From Muricea muricata (Eukaryota > Cnidaria > Anthozoa > Malacalcyonacea > Plexauridae), in assembly GCA_963855995.1 (NCBI GenBank), contig OY979716.1, positions 44,978,213 to 45,042,212 of the forward strand: 64,000 nt of DNA, in the 5' to 3' direction. This document shows, piece by piece, positions 1 through 11,690 of this stretch. Numbering within the stretch: the stretch's first letter is position 1; every line of letters begins with the position of its first letter. The notes beneath the pieces were generated by a model. The model made no database searches and was not told the DNA's origin. It saw nothing but the letters and a program-made list of their open reading frames with translations. A program made the position numbers and the translations under genes.

Positions 1-391
1 TTGGCAGATTTTGGCCTCTTTTTGCATAGCTATTTGGCTCCAAGCATGCGCAGAACCTACCAACTCTGAACAAACTACAGATTGCTTGTTTATGATGTAA
101 AATACACCCGATTTTCAAAAATTATCTATTAATTTCGTGAGATACGGCGAGATATGAATGTTTGTTTCTTTATTCACATTTAACCATTAAGATTATTTGC
201 TACGTGAAGACATATTCTCTTCGACAGTCGTCAAAGATGATGTAGCAATGTCCCGCTTTTAATACCGTGAGTAAAGCAAAATGTTTTTAGTGAAAAACTC
301 GTAACCTCAACTTAATGTAGATTTTCTAATAACGCAACGATTGCAACTCAAACAATGATTCGTGATGAATAAACGGGTAAACTTTGTTTAT
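1..391. repeat. Left arm of a long inverted repeat (pair with 8309-8640)
   Basis: The stretch from about 60 to 391 is the reverse complement of 8309-8640 with few mismatches; for example AAACTTTGTTT at 381-391 pairs with AAACAAAGTTT at 8309. Similarity fades outward of about position 60, and the arm may continue left of the window. Long arms like this occur in MULE-type and Polinton elements, but nothing between the arms identifies the family. Confidence 0.8.
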
Positions 392-2561
392 GCATTAAGA
401 TCAATGTTAATAGATAATGGGGAATGACTCATGACTAGACCTTTATGTATGTAAGTTTTTTTTATCATCCATTGTGTAACTTGTGTATGTTCATGATCCA
501 AGTAAATCCTACTTCACAATGTCCTATTTGTCAGCATTCTCTCCTTTGGCAGGTGCCAGGTGGATGTGACTGTGCATGCCAGCAAGTGGCATATCAAATT
601 ATCAAAAGAGTGTACTCCATCAGTGATTTTCTATAATTATAATTGTGTTGCAAATTCGCTTGATCACATCCAAGAAGAGAAACCAAGTGTGAACTAAAAT
701 ACAAAATAATCCTTTTGCATTTTACTTTAGTACAGTATCAATATGTTTCACATTTTAATGTATGGTTATGTTGATACAAAACAGTTTTACTATGATACTG
801 TCCTTATTTTTTGTGCAGGCTTTTTCCATGGTTATTTGAATCATTTCTTGCAATGCAGTAAAAGTGGTCAATGCAAGTCATAAAGCTTTCAATTCAATAG
901 GTGCACTGTCATCAATCAAGAAGAGACGCCAATAAAATAACCATGTTGTATATGCCAACATTTTTTAAAATTCATTAGCAAATTTTTTTTTGAAATTAAC
1001 ATTATTTGAACAAAATGATTGTTGCTTTTGAACTAATTTTTTATGTTATATATGGTTTAATTTAATTGATTCACAGCCTTTTAAGCCAGGAAATGTCTGA
1101 TCAAATTCCTGGAACGGTACACACCTTGGCCACAGCAAGTGTGGCAAGATAACAAAAATTCTGTCAGTTGATTGGGTATAAATTGTGTTCAATTTTAAAT
1201 TTTTGCACATTGCAAATTTGTTCTGAACTTTAAATTCAATTTGGTTTGAAATTAAGTAATGAATAGTAATCTAAAGTTCTAAAGTAGTGCTGTTCAACAA
1301 CATTCCCCTTGACTCCAATATTAGACCGACCTTGCTCCAAAGGTCATCTCTGTTAGTCTCTAGAATTGCTCCCAAAAATTGACTAGAAGGTTTACACGAC
1401 ATGAATATTAACTAAAATGAGACATTATATGATGATGCATGTACCATTATATAATGCCAGTAATAATTCACTAGTTATAAAACTACTGATACTAAAACCA
1501 AGTGACAGTCAACATGTTGGACCACTGATACTGTTTTGTATTTTCCTTAAAAATTATTAATCTTTTAAATACATTTGACTGATGTTAGGAATGGTTCAAA
1601 CTTTGGACAAACTGAAATTAACTTTCAAATTAATGGAAATGAGCTATATATCCTATATATTTATTGTTAAACCTGCAATAATTGTGGAAAAACTGAACTT
1701 GTAACATCAACTGTAAAACATGCTATTGATATGAGCATATCATGTAACCATTTTTTACCAGGGTCTTCAAATATAGAATCTTCAATCCACATGATTGAAG
1801 ATGAGTAAATGCAAGGGCAATACAAAGCAGTGTTTCTCATGGGTGGGTTTTCTGGGAGGGGGGTTTACACCCCTATTTTTCTTGCCCCCCCCTTTCAGAA
1901 AGTATTTAAAACCACTAGAACGTCATTTCACCCCCTGGTGCACTTTGGCTTGATATTTCAAAAATGTATCAAAAATGGCATATTGCATGGCTTGCAATAT
2001 GGATTGCATGGCTTCCAAACCTGGAATTTTACTGCCAAGCTTAAGCCAATACTTTTTTGGTAATCTCGACATAATGTTGCTCTTCCAATACTTTCCTTAC
2101 AAGATTCAGTTTCGGATCACTAGGGTTGGGTGCCAATTTCTTATGTGGATCTGATTGCATGCTGTGTCACAATTGCAGGCACCATGAATCTAAGGTGCGC
2201 AAAATTCGGGCATTACCATAGCATACCATATCATGGACAGATTGTGAAATTAACTGCAAAAATGTCTCTTTGAATTAATCCTTGTGCAGCATACAGAAAA
2301 CTATAAAATACACATATTTACATTTGGTTGTTGAGAAAGTTTGAAGCTGATTTTTCAACTTACTGCCTACTTTTTCATATGCTCCATCTAAAATGTACAC
2401 AATGTGTCAGCTAGAATTATGATGGGTTGTGGTGTCTTTACTTTAAAGTGGAAACTATATCTACAAATTCCAAAATTCTGCCGGAAACGGTTGCAATTGA
2501 GAGGAATTTATCAACTTTGCAGGTCTTCCAGCCAGAATCGAAGTATCAAACCAGTGGTTAA
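392..2561. other. Non-coding interior of the long-inverted-repeat element
   Basis: AT-rich sequence with only short ORFs. A 63-codon ORF at 445-636 holds a cysteine-rich patch (CPIC and CDCAC, with CNLC nearer its start) but nothing I can assign. No RNA gene or clear promoter was seen. If the later insertion at 2567-8053 is removed, the element would be about 3.2 kb and apparently non-autonomous. Confidence 0.4.
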
Positions 2562-3719
2562 GGGATCAGGGGCGGATCTAGACTATTGCAACTGTAGCAA
2601 ATGCTACAGTCAGATTTTTTTCGGAAGAATCTTTTCCGAAAATTATTTTCTATCATAATTAATTCTGGAAATAATTATTCATAATTATTTATTCCAATTT
2701 TATCATTTTCCCATAATTTTTGGATATTATATTTTAATTTTTGAAGTAGATTGTCTATGAAATTGTTTCGTCGCTTTCCTGGGATTTCCGATCACCTTAA
2801 AACCCGCAAATAGGCCTGCTTTTTAGGCATTCGCCTTTCATTAAATAACATCATTTAGATGGACATCATGACGTTTCGTTGGAAGCCTGCGATCAAAATC
2901 TTGGTGATTTTGCTACAGTCAGCGGTGCTTCCTATGAGTTTTGCAACAGTCAGCGGGGGGTATTTGCTATAGTCAGACTGTATCTAACCAATCAAAATAA
3001 CGCATTTTTGCTATAGTGGCTAGAATTCTCTACAGTCAGATACAGTTGCGCAATCTTATGCTGCGTTATGAACGATGTTATATGGTGGCAAGTACAAAGT
3101 GCTTTAGCCTGATTTGCAACGATGGCGTCTAATGCTATATTAGAGTTAGACCGCCTGAATTGTACGCCTGAAGTTTCTTCTTCGAGAAAGCAAGAAAGCT
3201 GTCAGAGATCAAGCGTTTGTGTCAAGAGACATTGTCTGCCGATTACAAAGCGAAGGCAAAGCGTGGCATCGAATGTGAAGTCTTCGTGTGTAATTTTGCC
3301 GAGTTGCAGTTCCCTGTCATCCAACAATTGCGAACGTGTAATTACTTTCCTGTCAGGTTGGCCAGTTGCCTCGTGAATATATTAATATGTTATCTCTTGT
3401 CGGTCAAGTTCTTGCTTGAGTGCACGTGAGTACTATTATTTATTGAGACACTAAGCTTAATTTGGATGCACAATGATATATTATATTCCTACATAAATTT
3501 AAATATATAAAAATGGCTGGCCTAACTGTGCTGGGCACATGCTCAATAAAATTATTGATACGGTGTACTATTCATAATAAATAAAACCTTGTCGGGACAT
3601 AAGAACATTAGCGTGAGTTCTCATCACGAATTTATCTAAACCACAGAATAGAAATAAACAGAAAGGCCACTCGAGTCGGAACCTTTGAAGTTTGTGTCTC
3701 CACGCATGTCTCATCACGC

Positions 3720-6617
3720 ATGTTCATCATGCAGGTTCTGGCCAGTCAATTCCCTTTTCTGGCCAATAGGAATGCTGACCTGGCCGTTCCGTCATTATTC
3801 TGGTATTCTATTCATTATCCGTCATTATTTCATCCAAAACACTTGGATGAAATTCGTATATTATTGGCTGACCGAAGCATTGATGTATTAGCTTTAAATG
3901 AAACTAGGTTGAATTCAAGTATCTCTAATGGGCAAGTTCACATAAGAGGATATGACATCTTGCGCTTAGACAGAGATAGAAATGGAGGTGGTGTCTGTAT
4001 GTATGTAAAAAATTCTCTGTCATATCATTATAGAAGTGATTTAGTCCGAGAAGGCCTTGAATCTAGTTCTGTGGAAGTAAGAAAACCTAATTCACGCCCT
4101 TTTATTATTTCTACTATATACAGACCACCATCCGCTACGGTTGATATATTTACCAAGATTGAATCTTTATTAAGTAATGTAGATAATGAAGATAAAGAAA
4201 TCTACTTGTTGGGAAACTTAAATTGTAATTTTCTAGATACTACAAATTTCGCAGCTAAAAAGTTGGCTTTGATTATGGAAATATATCAACTGATACAAGT
4301 TATCGATAAACCAACTCGAATTACAGAATCCTCAGCTAGTTTGCTTGATGTATGTATTACATCTGCACCTGACAAAATTGTGTGTTCTGATGTGATTCAT
4401 ACGGGAGGAAGTGATCATAGTTTGATCAATGTGGTCAGAAAAATTAATGCTACTACTAAAATAAATGCAACTAAAGAAATTTCTTTTCGAAATTTCAAGC
4501 ATTTTAATAGTATAGCATTTCAAAATGATCTCTTTCATCAGCTATGGGACACAGTTGATACTTTATGTAACGTTGATCAAAAATGGAATTTGTGGAAGGA
4601 ATTGTTTTTAGGCGTACTTGATAAACATGCTCCAATAATGTCGAGAAGAGTAAGAAACAAAGGTAGTGTTCCATGGATAACGAGAGAAATCAGAAGCAAG
4701 ATGATAAATCGAGATCACTTCAAAAAACAAGCGATTTCGACAAATTTGAGTACTGACTGGGAAACATATAAGTCTTATAGAAACAGTGTCAATATTGCCA
4801 TGCGTAAAGCTAAAGTAGATTATTATAGGAATAGAATAGGGAACCAAAAAAATAATCCTAAACAAGCTTGGAAAACTGTAAATGATATCCTTGGACGCGG
4901 TTGGAAAAATGATACAATTAATGAAATCAAAGTAGATCACAATACTGTATCATCACCAACCAAAATTTTCGAATGTTTCAATGATTATTTCGCGAATGCT
5001 GGCCCAAATATCGCAAATTCAATTGGTAGATGTAATTCAAATTATGAACACTATGTTGCTAAAGTCAACAACAGCTCATTTACTTTTCAAACTGTTAGTC
5101 ATTCAAAAGTTTTTAAACTTCTTGAGGTATTAGTAACTTCTAAAGCTACTGGTGTGGATAAAATTCCGGCACGAATTCTTAAATTAGCTGCCCCAGTTAT
5201 TATCAACTCAATAACTAAGATATTTAATTGTTCTATTGTTACTGGATATTTTCCATTGGATTGGAAGATTGCGAGAGTCACTCCTTTGCATAAAAAAGGT
5301 TCAAAAAATCTAATGGAAAATTATCGTCCGATTTCAATTTTACCAATTATTAGTAAAGTATTCGAACGAATATTATATGATCAATTTTATGAATATTTAA
5401 CATCTAACAATCTTTTGTCTAAACAACAGTTTGGCTTCAGACGTTTCCATTCTACCATGTCGACTTTATTAGATTGTACAAATGAGTGGTGCATTAACAT
5501 GGACCGTGGTCTTTACAATTTAGTCGTTTTCTTGGACTTAAAGAAAGCATTCGACACAGTCAACCATGTGTTGCTATTAGCGAAACTTGAGCTTTATGGG
5601 GTTACTGGTTTAGCTTTTAATTTATTCAAATCTTACCTTGCTGAACGTTTACAGGTATGTTCTGTAAACGGTAAACTTTCAAATCCAAGAATAGTAAATT
5701 GTGGAGTACCACAAGGATCGATTCTTGGCCCGCTTCTATTCTTAGTTTACATCAATGATTTGCCAAACAGTCTACAGTTTACATCTGCTCGACTGTTTGC
5801 AGATGACACGAATATAACAGTAATTGGTAAATCAATTGAGGAGATGGAGCGAACCATCAATCTTGATCTTCTTAATGTCAAGGAGTGGCTTTTAGCAAAC
5901 AAACTCAGTCTGAATATTGTTAAAACTGAATATCTTTTGATTGGTTCTCCCCATAATATAAAACATTTGAGTTCAGAACCGAATGTTTGCGTTGGCAATG
6001 AAGCAATAGAAAGAGTTCAAGTGACAAAAGCTCTTGGAGTCCAATTAGACGAACATCTAGCATTTAACAGTCACGTCGATCATATTTCCAGTAAAATTTC
6101 TGCTGGTATAAGTGCATTAAAAAGAATTAAAGAATATACGGATCAAGACACTTTGAAATCGGTCTACTATGCATTAGTCCAGCCTCATTTTGATTACTGC
6201 TGTGAAGTTTGGGATTCAATTGATGCGACCCTTTCAAATCGATTACAGAAGCTTCACAATAGAAGTGCCAGAATCATAATGAATTGCGAAAATGACCATG
6301 GTCAGTCAAGTCTGGCCCTTGGTCTTCTTGGATGGAAAACCCTGGAAGAACAGAGGGCTCAGAGTACAGCTAGACTAATGTATAAGGTTTTGCATAATAT
6401 GGCCCCAACAAAGTTAAATGAGATTTTTAATATGTCTAATACTGTTCATGGCCATAATTTACGAGGATCTAATTCCACTCTCTTCCTTCCGCGTCCAAAA
6501 ACTGAATATCTTAAGAAAAGCATCAGTTTTAGAGGTCCAAAAATATGGAATTCTTTGTCCGAACAAGCTAGAAATAGCGAATCTCTGTCCATATTTAATG
6601 CTAATATCTCTAGCTAA
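3720..6617 (+). CDS. Non-LTR retrotransposon ORF2 (endonuclease and reverse transcriptase), CR1/L2-like
   Basis: An uninterrupted ORF of about 965 codons. The N-terminal third looks like an APE-type endonuclease: ALNETRL, GGGVCMYV, IYRPPS and a SDHSLI segment near residue 232. The central part is a reverse transcriptase, with DLKKAFDTVNH, GVPQGSILGPLLF and the catalytic LFADDT box near residue 690. The C-terminal part (HFDYCCEVWDS, then KLHNRSARII) is typical of CR1/L2/Jockey-group ORF2 proteins. The endonuclease motif usually written GDxN appears as LGNLNCNFL, so a key Asp may be Asn. The true start is uncertain because nothing upstream looks like ORF1. Lack of any stop or frameshift implies recent insertion compared with its surroundings. 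Confidence 0.9.
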   Translation: MFIMQVLASQFPFLANRNADLAVPSLFWYSIHYPSLFHPKHLDEIRILLADRSIDVLALNETRLNSSISNGQVHIRGYDILRLDRDRNGGGVCMYVKNSLSYHYRSDLVREGLESSSVEVRKPNSRPFIISTIYRPPSATVDIFTKIESLLSNVDNEDKEIYLLGNLNCNFLDTTNFAAKKLALIMEIYQLIQVIDKPTRITESSASLLDVCITSAPDKIVCSDVIHTGGSDHSLINVVRKINATTKINATKEISFRNFKHFNSIAFQNDLFHQLWDTVDTLCNVDQKWNLWKELFLGVLDKHAPIMSRRVRNKGSVPWITREIRSKMINRDHFKKQAISTNLSTDWETYKSYRNSVNIAMRKAKVDYYRNRIGNQKNNPKQAWKTVNDILGRGWKNDTINEIKVDHNTVSSPTKIFECFNDYFANAGPNIANSIGRCNSNYEHYVAKVNNSSFTFQTVSHSKVFKLLEVLVTSKATGVDKIPARILKLAAPVIINSITKIFNCSIVTGYFPLDWKIARVTPLHKKGSKNLMENYRPISILPIISKVFERILYDQFYEYLTSNNLLSKQQFGFRRFHSTMSTLLDCTNEWCINMDRGLYNLVVFLDLKKAFDTVNHVLLLAKLELYGVTGLAFNLFKSYLAERLQVCSVNGKLSNPRIVNCGVPQGSILGPLLFLVYINDLPNSLQFTSARLFADDTNITVIGKSIEEMERTINLDLLNVKEWLLANKLSLNIVKTEYLLIGSPHNIKHLSSEPNVCVGNEAIERVQVTKALGVQLDEHLAFNSHVDHISSKISAGISALKRIKEYTDQDTLKSVYYALVQPHFDYCCEVWDSIDATLSNRLQKLHNRSARIIMNCENDHGQSSLALGLLGWKTLEEQRAQSTARLMYKVLHNMAPTKLNEIFNMSNTVHGHNLRGSNSTLFLPRPKTEYLKKSISFRGPKIWNSLSEQARNSESLSIFNANISS

Positions 6618-6797
6618 TGCCAGCCTGTTCAACAATAATATATGATTGTATTAATGTAGTAATTTATTTATTTTGTACATATTTCTAATTGTGTATATTT
6701 ATAGTTGTATCACGTCCCACTTGGAAACCAACATTCAGTTGAAGTGGCTAACGTGTTGAAATAAAGTTTTAATAAAATAAATAATAATAAATAAGTC
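6618..6797 (+). repeat. 3' UTR and AT-rich tail of the non-LTR element
   Basis: A short 3' UTR ends with AATAAAGTTTTAATAAAATAA followed by AATAATAAATAA. A simple A/T tail of this kind marks the 3' terminus of CR1/L2-like elements, placing the insertion boundary at about 6797. Confidence 0.65.
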
Positions 6798-8020
6798 AAT
6801 TGCATAAAAATAGGGGGACATGTTACACTGCTGAGTGGTCCTACTGTTCATACCCTATACTGTGTCTAAACTCTGTCAGTTCAATCACTATAATTTTGAA
6901 GAATATTGATAGATATATTTCCTATACTAAGGGGAATATATAAATCAAAGACTAACCCTCAATATATGATAAGATTCACTGATACACATTTAATAAATCT
7001 ATTATTTATAACAGCAACTTATACTTTTTATGTTTCCACTCAGCCTATTAAGGTGCAATGCTACCTAATTTGCCGTACTTTGTTTTTATTACTCTGTATG
7101 ACACCAAAGAAGTTACTCATGTAGTGAGTTAAAGGCATGTCCTCTTGTTTATAAAGGTTTGGAGGGATGTTCTGTTTAAACATAAGGCATGTATGTGTTA
7201 ACAAAGTTTAGAATGGTTTATATATGCGATCATAAAGCATCAGTGGCCAATACCCTCTTTGATAAGTAATATCATTTGGCTTGAGCAAGGCATATTGCAG
7301 CTTGATGGTTAAAAGTGATTATTTTGATAGCTAACTATTATGTTCTGAGCATGTCTTCCCAGGCAGCATAGCAGCATATATGTAGAGCTTTATGCCCATG
7401 ATATAAGCTGGGTAAAATGAAAATTTGCCATATAATCATGGCAGTGTTGCTGAACAGGGCCTAATATGTTACATAATCAATGCCGCCATCTCAGCCAGTG
7501 TCCCCAGATCATATATTAGGTTAGGTAGATAATCTAAGTAATCTATCTATCTTTAACATGTGGCCAGACTGACCAGTGTTGGTAGCGGATAATAACATCA
7601 GAATGCCATAAAAGTTCCACTACCTATATAATACAACAGTCAGATTCAACATTTTGAGAAAATTAATACTGAAGCATACTTAGGGTCATTGCTCAAAACG
7701 TTTTGTATGTATGTTTATATGCCTTCCTTCGTCCTGCTGTTTCAACATGGTTTACAAATGAACATTCATCTAACTTCCTTCATTCTGCTGTTTGAACATG
7801 GTTTACAAATAAACATTTACTGCTGCATCATATGCCGTTTGAGTTTTTTTGCCATTTTTTGCCTAAAATATGGCCTGGTTAAGGCCATTATGTATTCCAT
7901 GCATGGCATGATGCAGTGCTCAAAACGTCAGAAATGCCATTTCCGGGCTTCAAATTTCAAAAAATTTCGGGGGGGGCCACGCCCCCGGACCCCCCAAGTT
8001 ATGCGGGACCTAGGATTTTG
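6798..8020. other. Non-coding interior of the hAT-like element with a local duplication
   Basis: No gene was recognised. A 55-bp unit containing CTGCTGTTT.AACATGGTTTACAAAT is repeated head to tail at about 7723-7829. Close to the right end a GC-rich patch (7969-8005) carries G- and C-runs around CACGCCCCC, as often found near the ends of CAGGGGCGG elements. Confidence 0.5.
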
Positions 8021-8308
8021 CTACAGTCAGATTTTAAGCTGGATCCGCCCCTGGGGATGTTAGTGAACTAGGCTCTGTCCACCAAGCTATGGGCTTATGA
8101 GATATGGTGGTGCAGTGTGTATTAGGGTTGTAAGATTGTAATGCCTGTGAAATTGTGAATAGATATAGGTTGGTGCTTCTCTTGAGATTATAAATGTTTT
8201 TATATATATGTCGTATTGTGTTTTGCATTGATTTTTAATATTGTTCTAAAATCACTCATTCTTCTTTGCCTCAATTGCCTGCCAAAAATGACGTAAAACA
8301 CAAACAAA

Positions 8309-8640
8309 GTTTACCCGTTTATTCATCACGAATCATTGTTTGAGTTGCAATCGTTGCGTTAGAAAATCGACATTAAGTTGAGGTTACGAGTTTTTCACTA
8401 AAAACATTTTGCTTTACTCACGGTATTAAAAGCGGGACATTGCTACATCATCTTTGACGACTGTCGAAGAGAATATGTCCTCGCGTAGCGTATAATCTTA
8501 ATGGTTAAATGTGAATAAAGAAACGAACATTCATATCTCGCCGTATCTCACGAAATTAATAGATAATTTTTGAAAATCGGGCGTACTTTACAACTTAAAC
8601 AAGCAATCTGTAATTTGTTTGAGAAATCGTAAGCGCCAGC
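8309..8640. repeat. Right arm of the long inverted repeat
   Basis: Reverse complement of about 60-391 (see the left arm). It ends some 340 bp before the PolB-1 remnant. Between them lie GAAGACCCTGG at 8727-8737 with an inverted partner CAGGGTCTTC-like at 8707-8735, and an alternating CG run at 8950-8966. Confidence 0.8.
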
Positions 8641-8977
8641 ATTGTTTTTAATCAGCAGCATACGTTGAGCCTCACTGTGCATGCGATTTTTTCCCCAAAA
8701 TCTGGGGAAGATGAAATGAATTTTACCAGGGTCTTCGTCAGCCGCCATCGGCCGTTACCCGAGAAGACCCTGGGACCGAGGTTGCGTCCAACCATTTTAA
8801 GTCACATGACATGGACTCTGTTATAATTTCTTACATAAAGTAATGCCCACTTAACATAGATTACCGCAGTGCAAATTATGTCATATAAGCGGCGCATGTG
8901 CCGTCTATCAGACATACAGCCAGCACAGTAACATAGTGGTTAGCCGCTGACCGCGCGCGCGCGCGGGTGGCTACCCA

Positions 8978-11690
8978 CAAAAAGCACTAGATCTGACAGT
9001 TGAAGAACGTCGATTAAAACCCCGCGATAAAATACATATTATTGTATCGCATCCATCGTGGGTACATGCGTTTCCGACTAAATTGATTACGATCACAAAT
9101 GACGAACAGTTTTTCCATACACTATTAAAATCCGTTTTGGAGTATGTAGAATACAAAGCAGTTCCGTTAAACGAAGTGACGGTTGAAGTCCAATCTACGA
9201 AAATTCCAAGGGGGAAAGGTCGTCATATTAAAATTTCCAAAGATAATACTGGACGTAAAAGATGTATTATCAGGGTAAAAAATTCTGATACGATGTGTCT
9301 TGCTCGCGCTATAGTAACGGCCGTTGCCAATTTGAACAAAGGTAAGTGGACGAAATCTCAGTTAAAAAACGGATTTAACAAGTCCCGGGGACTTCAAGAA
9401 ACTGAGGCTTTAAAATTACACGAGGAAACGGGTGTATCTATTTCAGACCAGGGTAACACTTTGGAGGACGTCGAAACGTTCGAAAAACATCTTGGGATTC
9501 AAATTAATATTGTCGATGCCGATTATTTCAACGATATTATACATACTGCAAATCCCGATGCAGACGATATGGTATACCTATACAAAAACGGGAACCATTA
9601 TGACGTTGTAACGTCCATGCCTGCATTGTTAGCAAAGGACTATTATTGTCATACGTGTAAAAAAGGTTATACGCGTCGCGATAAACACAAAATGTCCATA
9701 TAAGTGTTTGTCGTGTTTCAAAACAGGAAAACATACGGGTGATAAAATAACGTGCAATGAATGTAATAGGACATTTTTTGGTCAAAAATGCTACGAAGAA
9801 CATTTAAGAACCGTTCAAATGGTAAAAAGCGTGACGTTGTTTGTGAACTTGTCCAAAAATGTTTAGAATGTAAACAAACCGTATCAAATCTTAAAAACCA
9901 CGTATGCGGACACAGTACATGTAGTAATTGCAAATCCTGTTGTGATCCAAAAACGCACAAGTGTTATATGTTACCTGTGGAAACCAAAGGTGGGACGTGT
10001 ACGGGTGAAACACTGTGTACAGGTCCTAAAAAGGATTGGTGCTTATGTTGTAAAATGCGTACTATTAAGTACATGTTTTATGATCTGGAAACGCAACAAA
10101 ATACGGGGACGCACGTTGTGAATTACGTGAACGCTCAAGATTTCGACGGGAATGAATATACGTTTGAAAATATAACATCGTTTTGCAAATTTGTATTTGA
10201 ACACGTAGGGCACACGTTCATAGCACACAATGCAAAAAATTTTGATGCCCAGTTCATTTAAAAGTATTGTATCAATAACGCTATAAAGCCGTTTTGTATT
10301 TACAACGGGACGAAAATTATGTATATGGCTATAAAAGAATTCAATATAAGGTTCATCGATAGCATTAATTTCGTCAACGATGCGTTGGAAACATTACCAG
10401 AAACGTTTGGATTAAAAGAGTTAAAAAAAGGATATTTTCCGCATTTGTTCAACATACCTGAAAACCAAACGAACATTGGTCCTATTCCGTCAAAATATTA
10501 GTACGATCCTGACCATATGAAACCGGAGAAACGTACTGCATTTTTAAAATAATACGACGAACGTGTTGAAGAAAATTACGTTTTTGACTTTAAAAAAGAA
10601 TTGGTAGTCTATTGTCGATCAGATGTAGACATTTTACGGCGAAGTATGATGTTGTTTCGTGCCGACTTTCTTAAAATTGGGAATATCGATCCGTTACAAT
10701 GTATTACCATAGCCTCGGAGTGTATGTCAATATATCGGTCAAAATACATGCCTGAAAATACAATCGGTATTATTAAAGACGTTTCAAAAAATACGTGCAG
10801 TAAAATGTCGGTCCAATGGTTGAAATATCTACCCGAAATGGAAAACGTATACATTCAACATGCGATGAAGGTGGTGAACATTTTATTCCGACAGTTGGGA
10901 AAGTCGACAGGTTTTGTGAACAAACGAATACGGTTTACGAATTCCAAGGATGTTTTTTGGCACGGATGTCCTAAATGTTATACTCCGGATCGGATTAATC
11001 CTGTCCTTCAACGTGATATGATTGAGCTACAACAAACAACTGCTATGAAAAACATTAAAATTAAGGAATTAGGGTATAATCTCGTCGAAGTCTACGAATG
11101 CGAAATACAAAAAAATACCGAAATTGACGTACGATTTCAAACCTGAAGAAAAAGGACGGTACGTCGACTTTGTAAGCCCACACCCGACTGTTAACTTTTT
11201 CGTATGTGTGCAACAATACAACAACAAGAAAAATGTGAGCATACAAACAATGAACGTGCGTTTACGGGTACGTGGTGCACGAATGAACTCGCACTGGCTC
11301 TTAAAAAAGGATACCGGGTTCTTAAAATATACGAAGTTTGGCATTTTCATTGAACGACGGACACATTGTTTCGAAACTACGTTCAAGAATTCATGCGCAT
11401 TAAAAGGGAATCGTCGAAACCACCAAAAAAAGATTTAGACGAATTTAAAAAGGAAGTTAAAAACCACCTTGGTATTGAATTAGGTGATATTAAATTTAAT
11501 GCCGGTATGAGAAAGATATCAAAACTTTGCTTAAATAGTTTGTGGGGAAAATTTGGGCAACGCATTAACGACACAAACCGAGTACGTTACGGAACCTAAA
11601 GACTTTTACAAAATCTTATTGAACGAAACACACGAGGATATTAACGTGCAATTCTTAACAAAAGTAGAATACCCACAGCTATAGAACTGC
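8978..11690 (+). pseudogene. PolB-1: protein-primed type DNA polymerase B of a Polinton/adintovirus-like element, decayed
   Basis: Replicative polymerase of the DNA_pol_B_2 family. The reading frame is open from about 8978 but has no ATG at its left edge. Visible parts are a Cys-rich segment (YYCHTCKKGYTRRDKHK, then CNECNRTFFGQKCYEEHL), exonuclease motif I FYDLETQ near 10.08 kb, motif II FIAHNAKNFDAQ near 10.23 kb, motif III YCRSDVDILRRS near 10.61 kb, and polymerase motif B KLCLNSLWGKFG near 11.55 kb. Motif A reads DFVSPHPTV instead of the usual DFxSLYP. Motif C is missing because the gene stops at about 11690. Breaks include frame changes near 9.70, 9.82, 11.14 and 11.35 kb and in-frame stops at 10259, 10499 and 10549. 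Its ACG/CGA-rich codon style resembles element D, not PolB-2. Confidence 0.9.

Larger units (their letters stand above)
2567..8053. mobile_element. hAT-like element with CAGGGGCGGATC ends and GGGAT target duplication
   Basis: The left end at 2567 begins CAGGGGCGGATCTAG and the right end at 8053 finishes CTGGATCCGCCCCTG, an inverted repeat of about 15 bp. The pentamer GGGAT lies immediately outside both ends (2562-2566 and 8054-8058), so the termini and duplication agree exactly. CAG-initial ends suggest the hAT superfamily, though five bases is shorter than the usual eight. The motif GCTACAGTCAG recurs just inside the left end (about 2609, 2914, 2949 and related copies) and at about 8021 near the right end. 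No hAT transposase is visible; the interior holds the non-LTR element at 3.7-6.8 kb. Confidence 0.75.

Noticed and set aside
1809..2658. Two 84-codon frames
   Set aside because: No protein-like composition; they run over repeat edges and polypyrimidine stretches.
3122..3429. Overlapping 70-84 codon frames inside the hAT-like element
   Set aside because: No recognisable domain or transposase motif; probably chance frames, though a degraded exon cannot be excluded.
8950..8966. CG alternating run as a CpG island or Z-DNA signal
   Set aside because: Only about 16 bases, no associated promoter or gene start.
9537..11386. Several antisense frames opposite PolB-1
   Set aside because: Shadows of the polymerase gene on the other strand.
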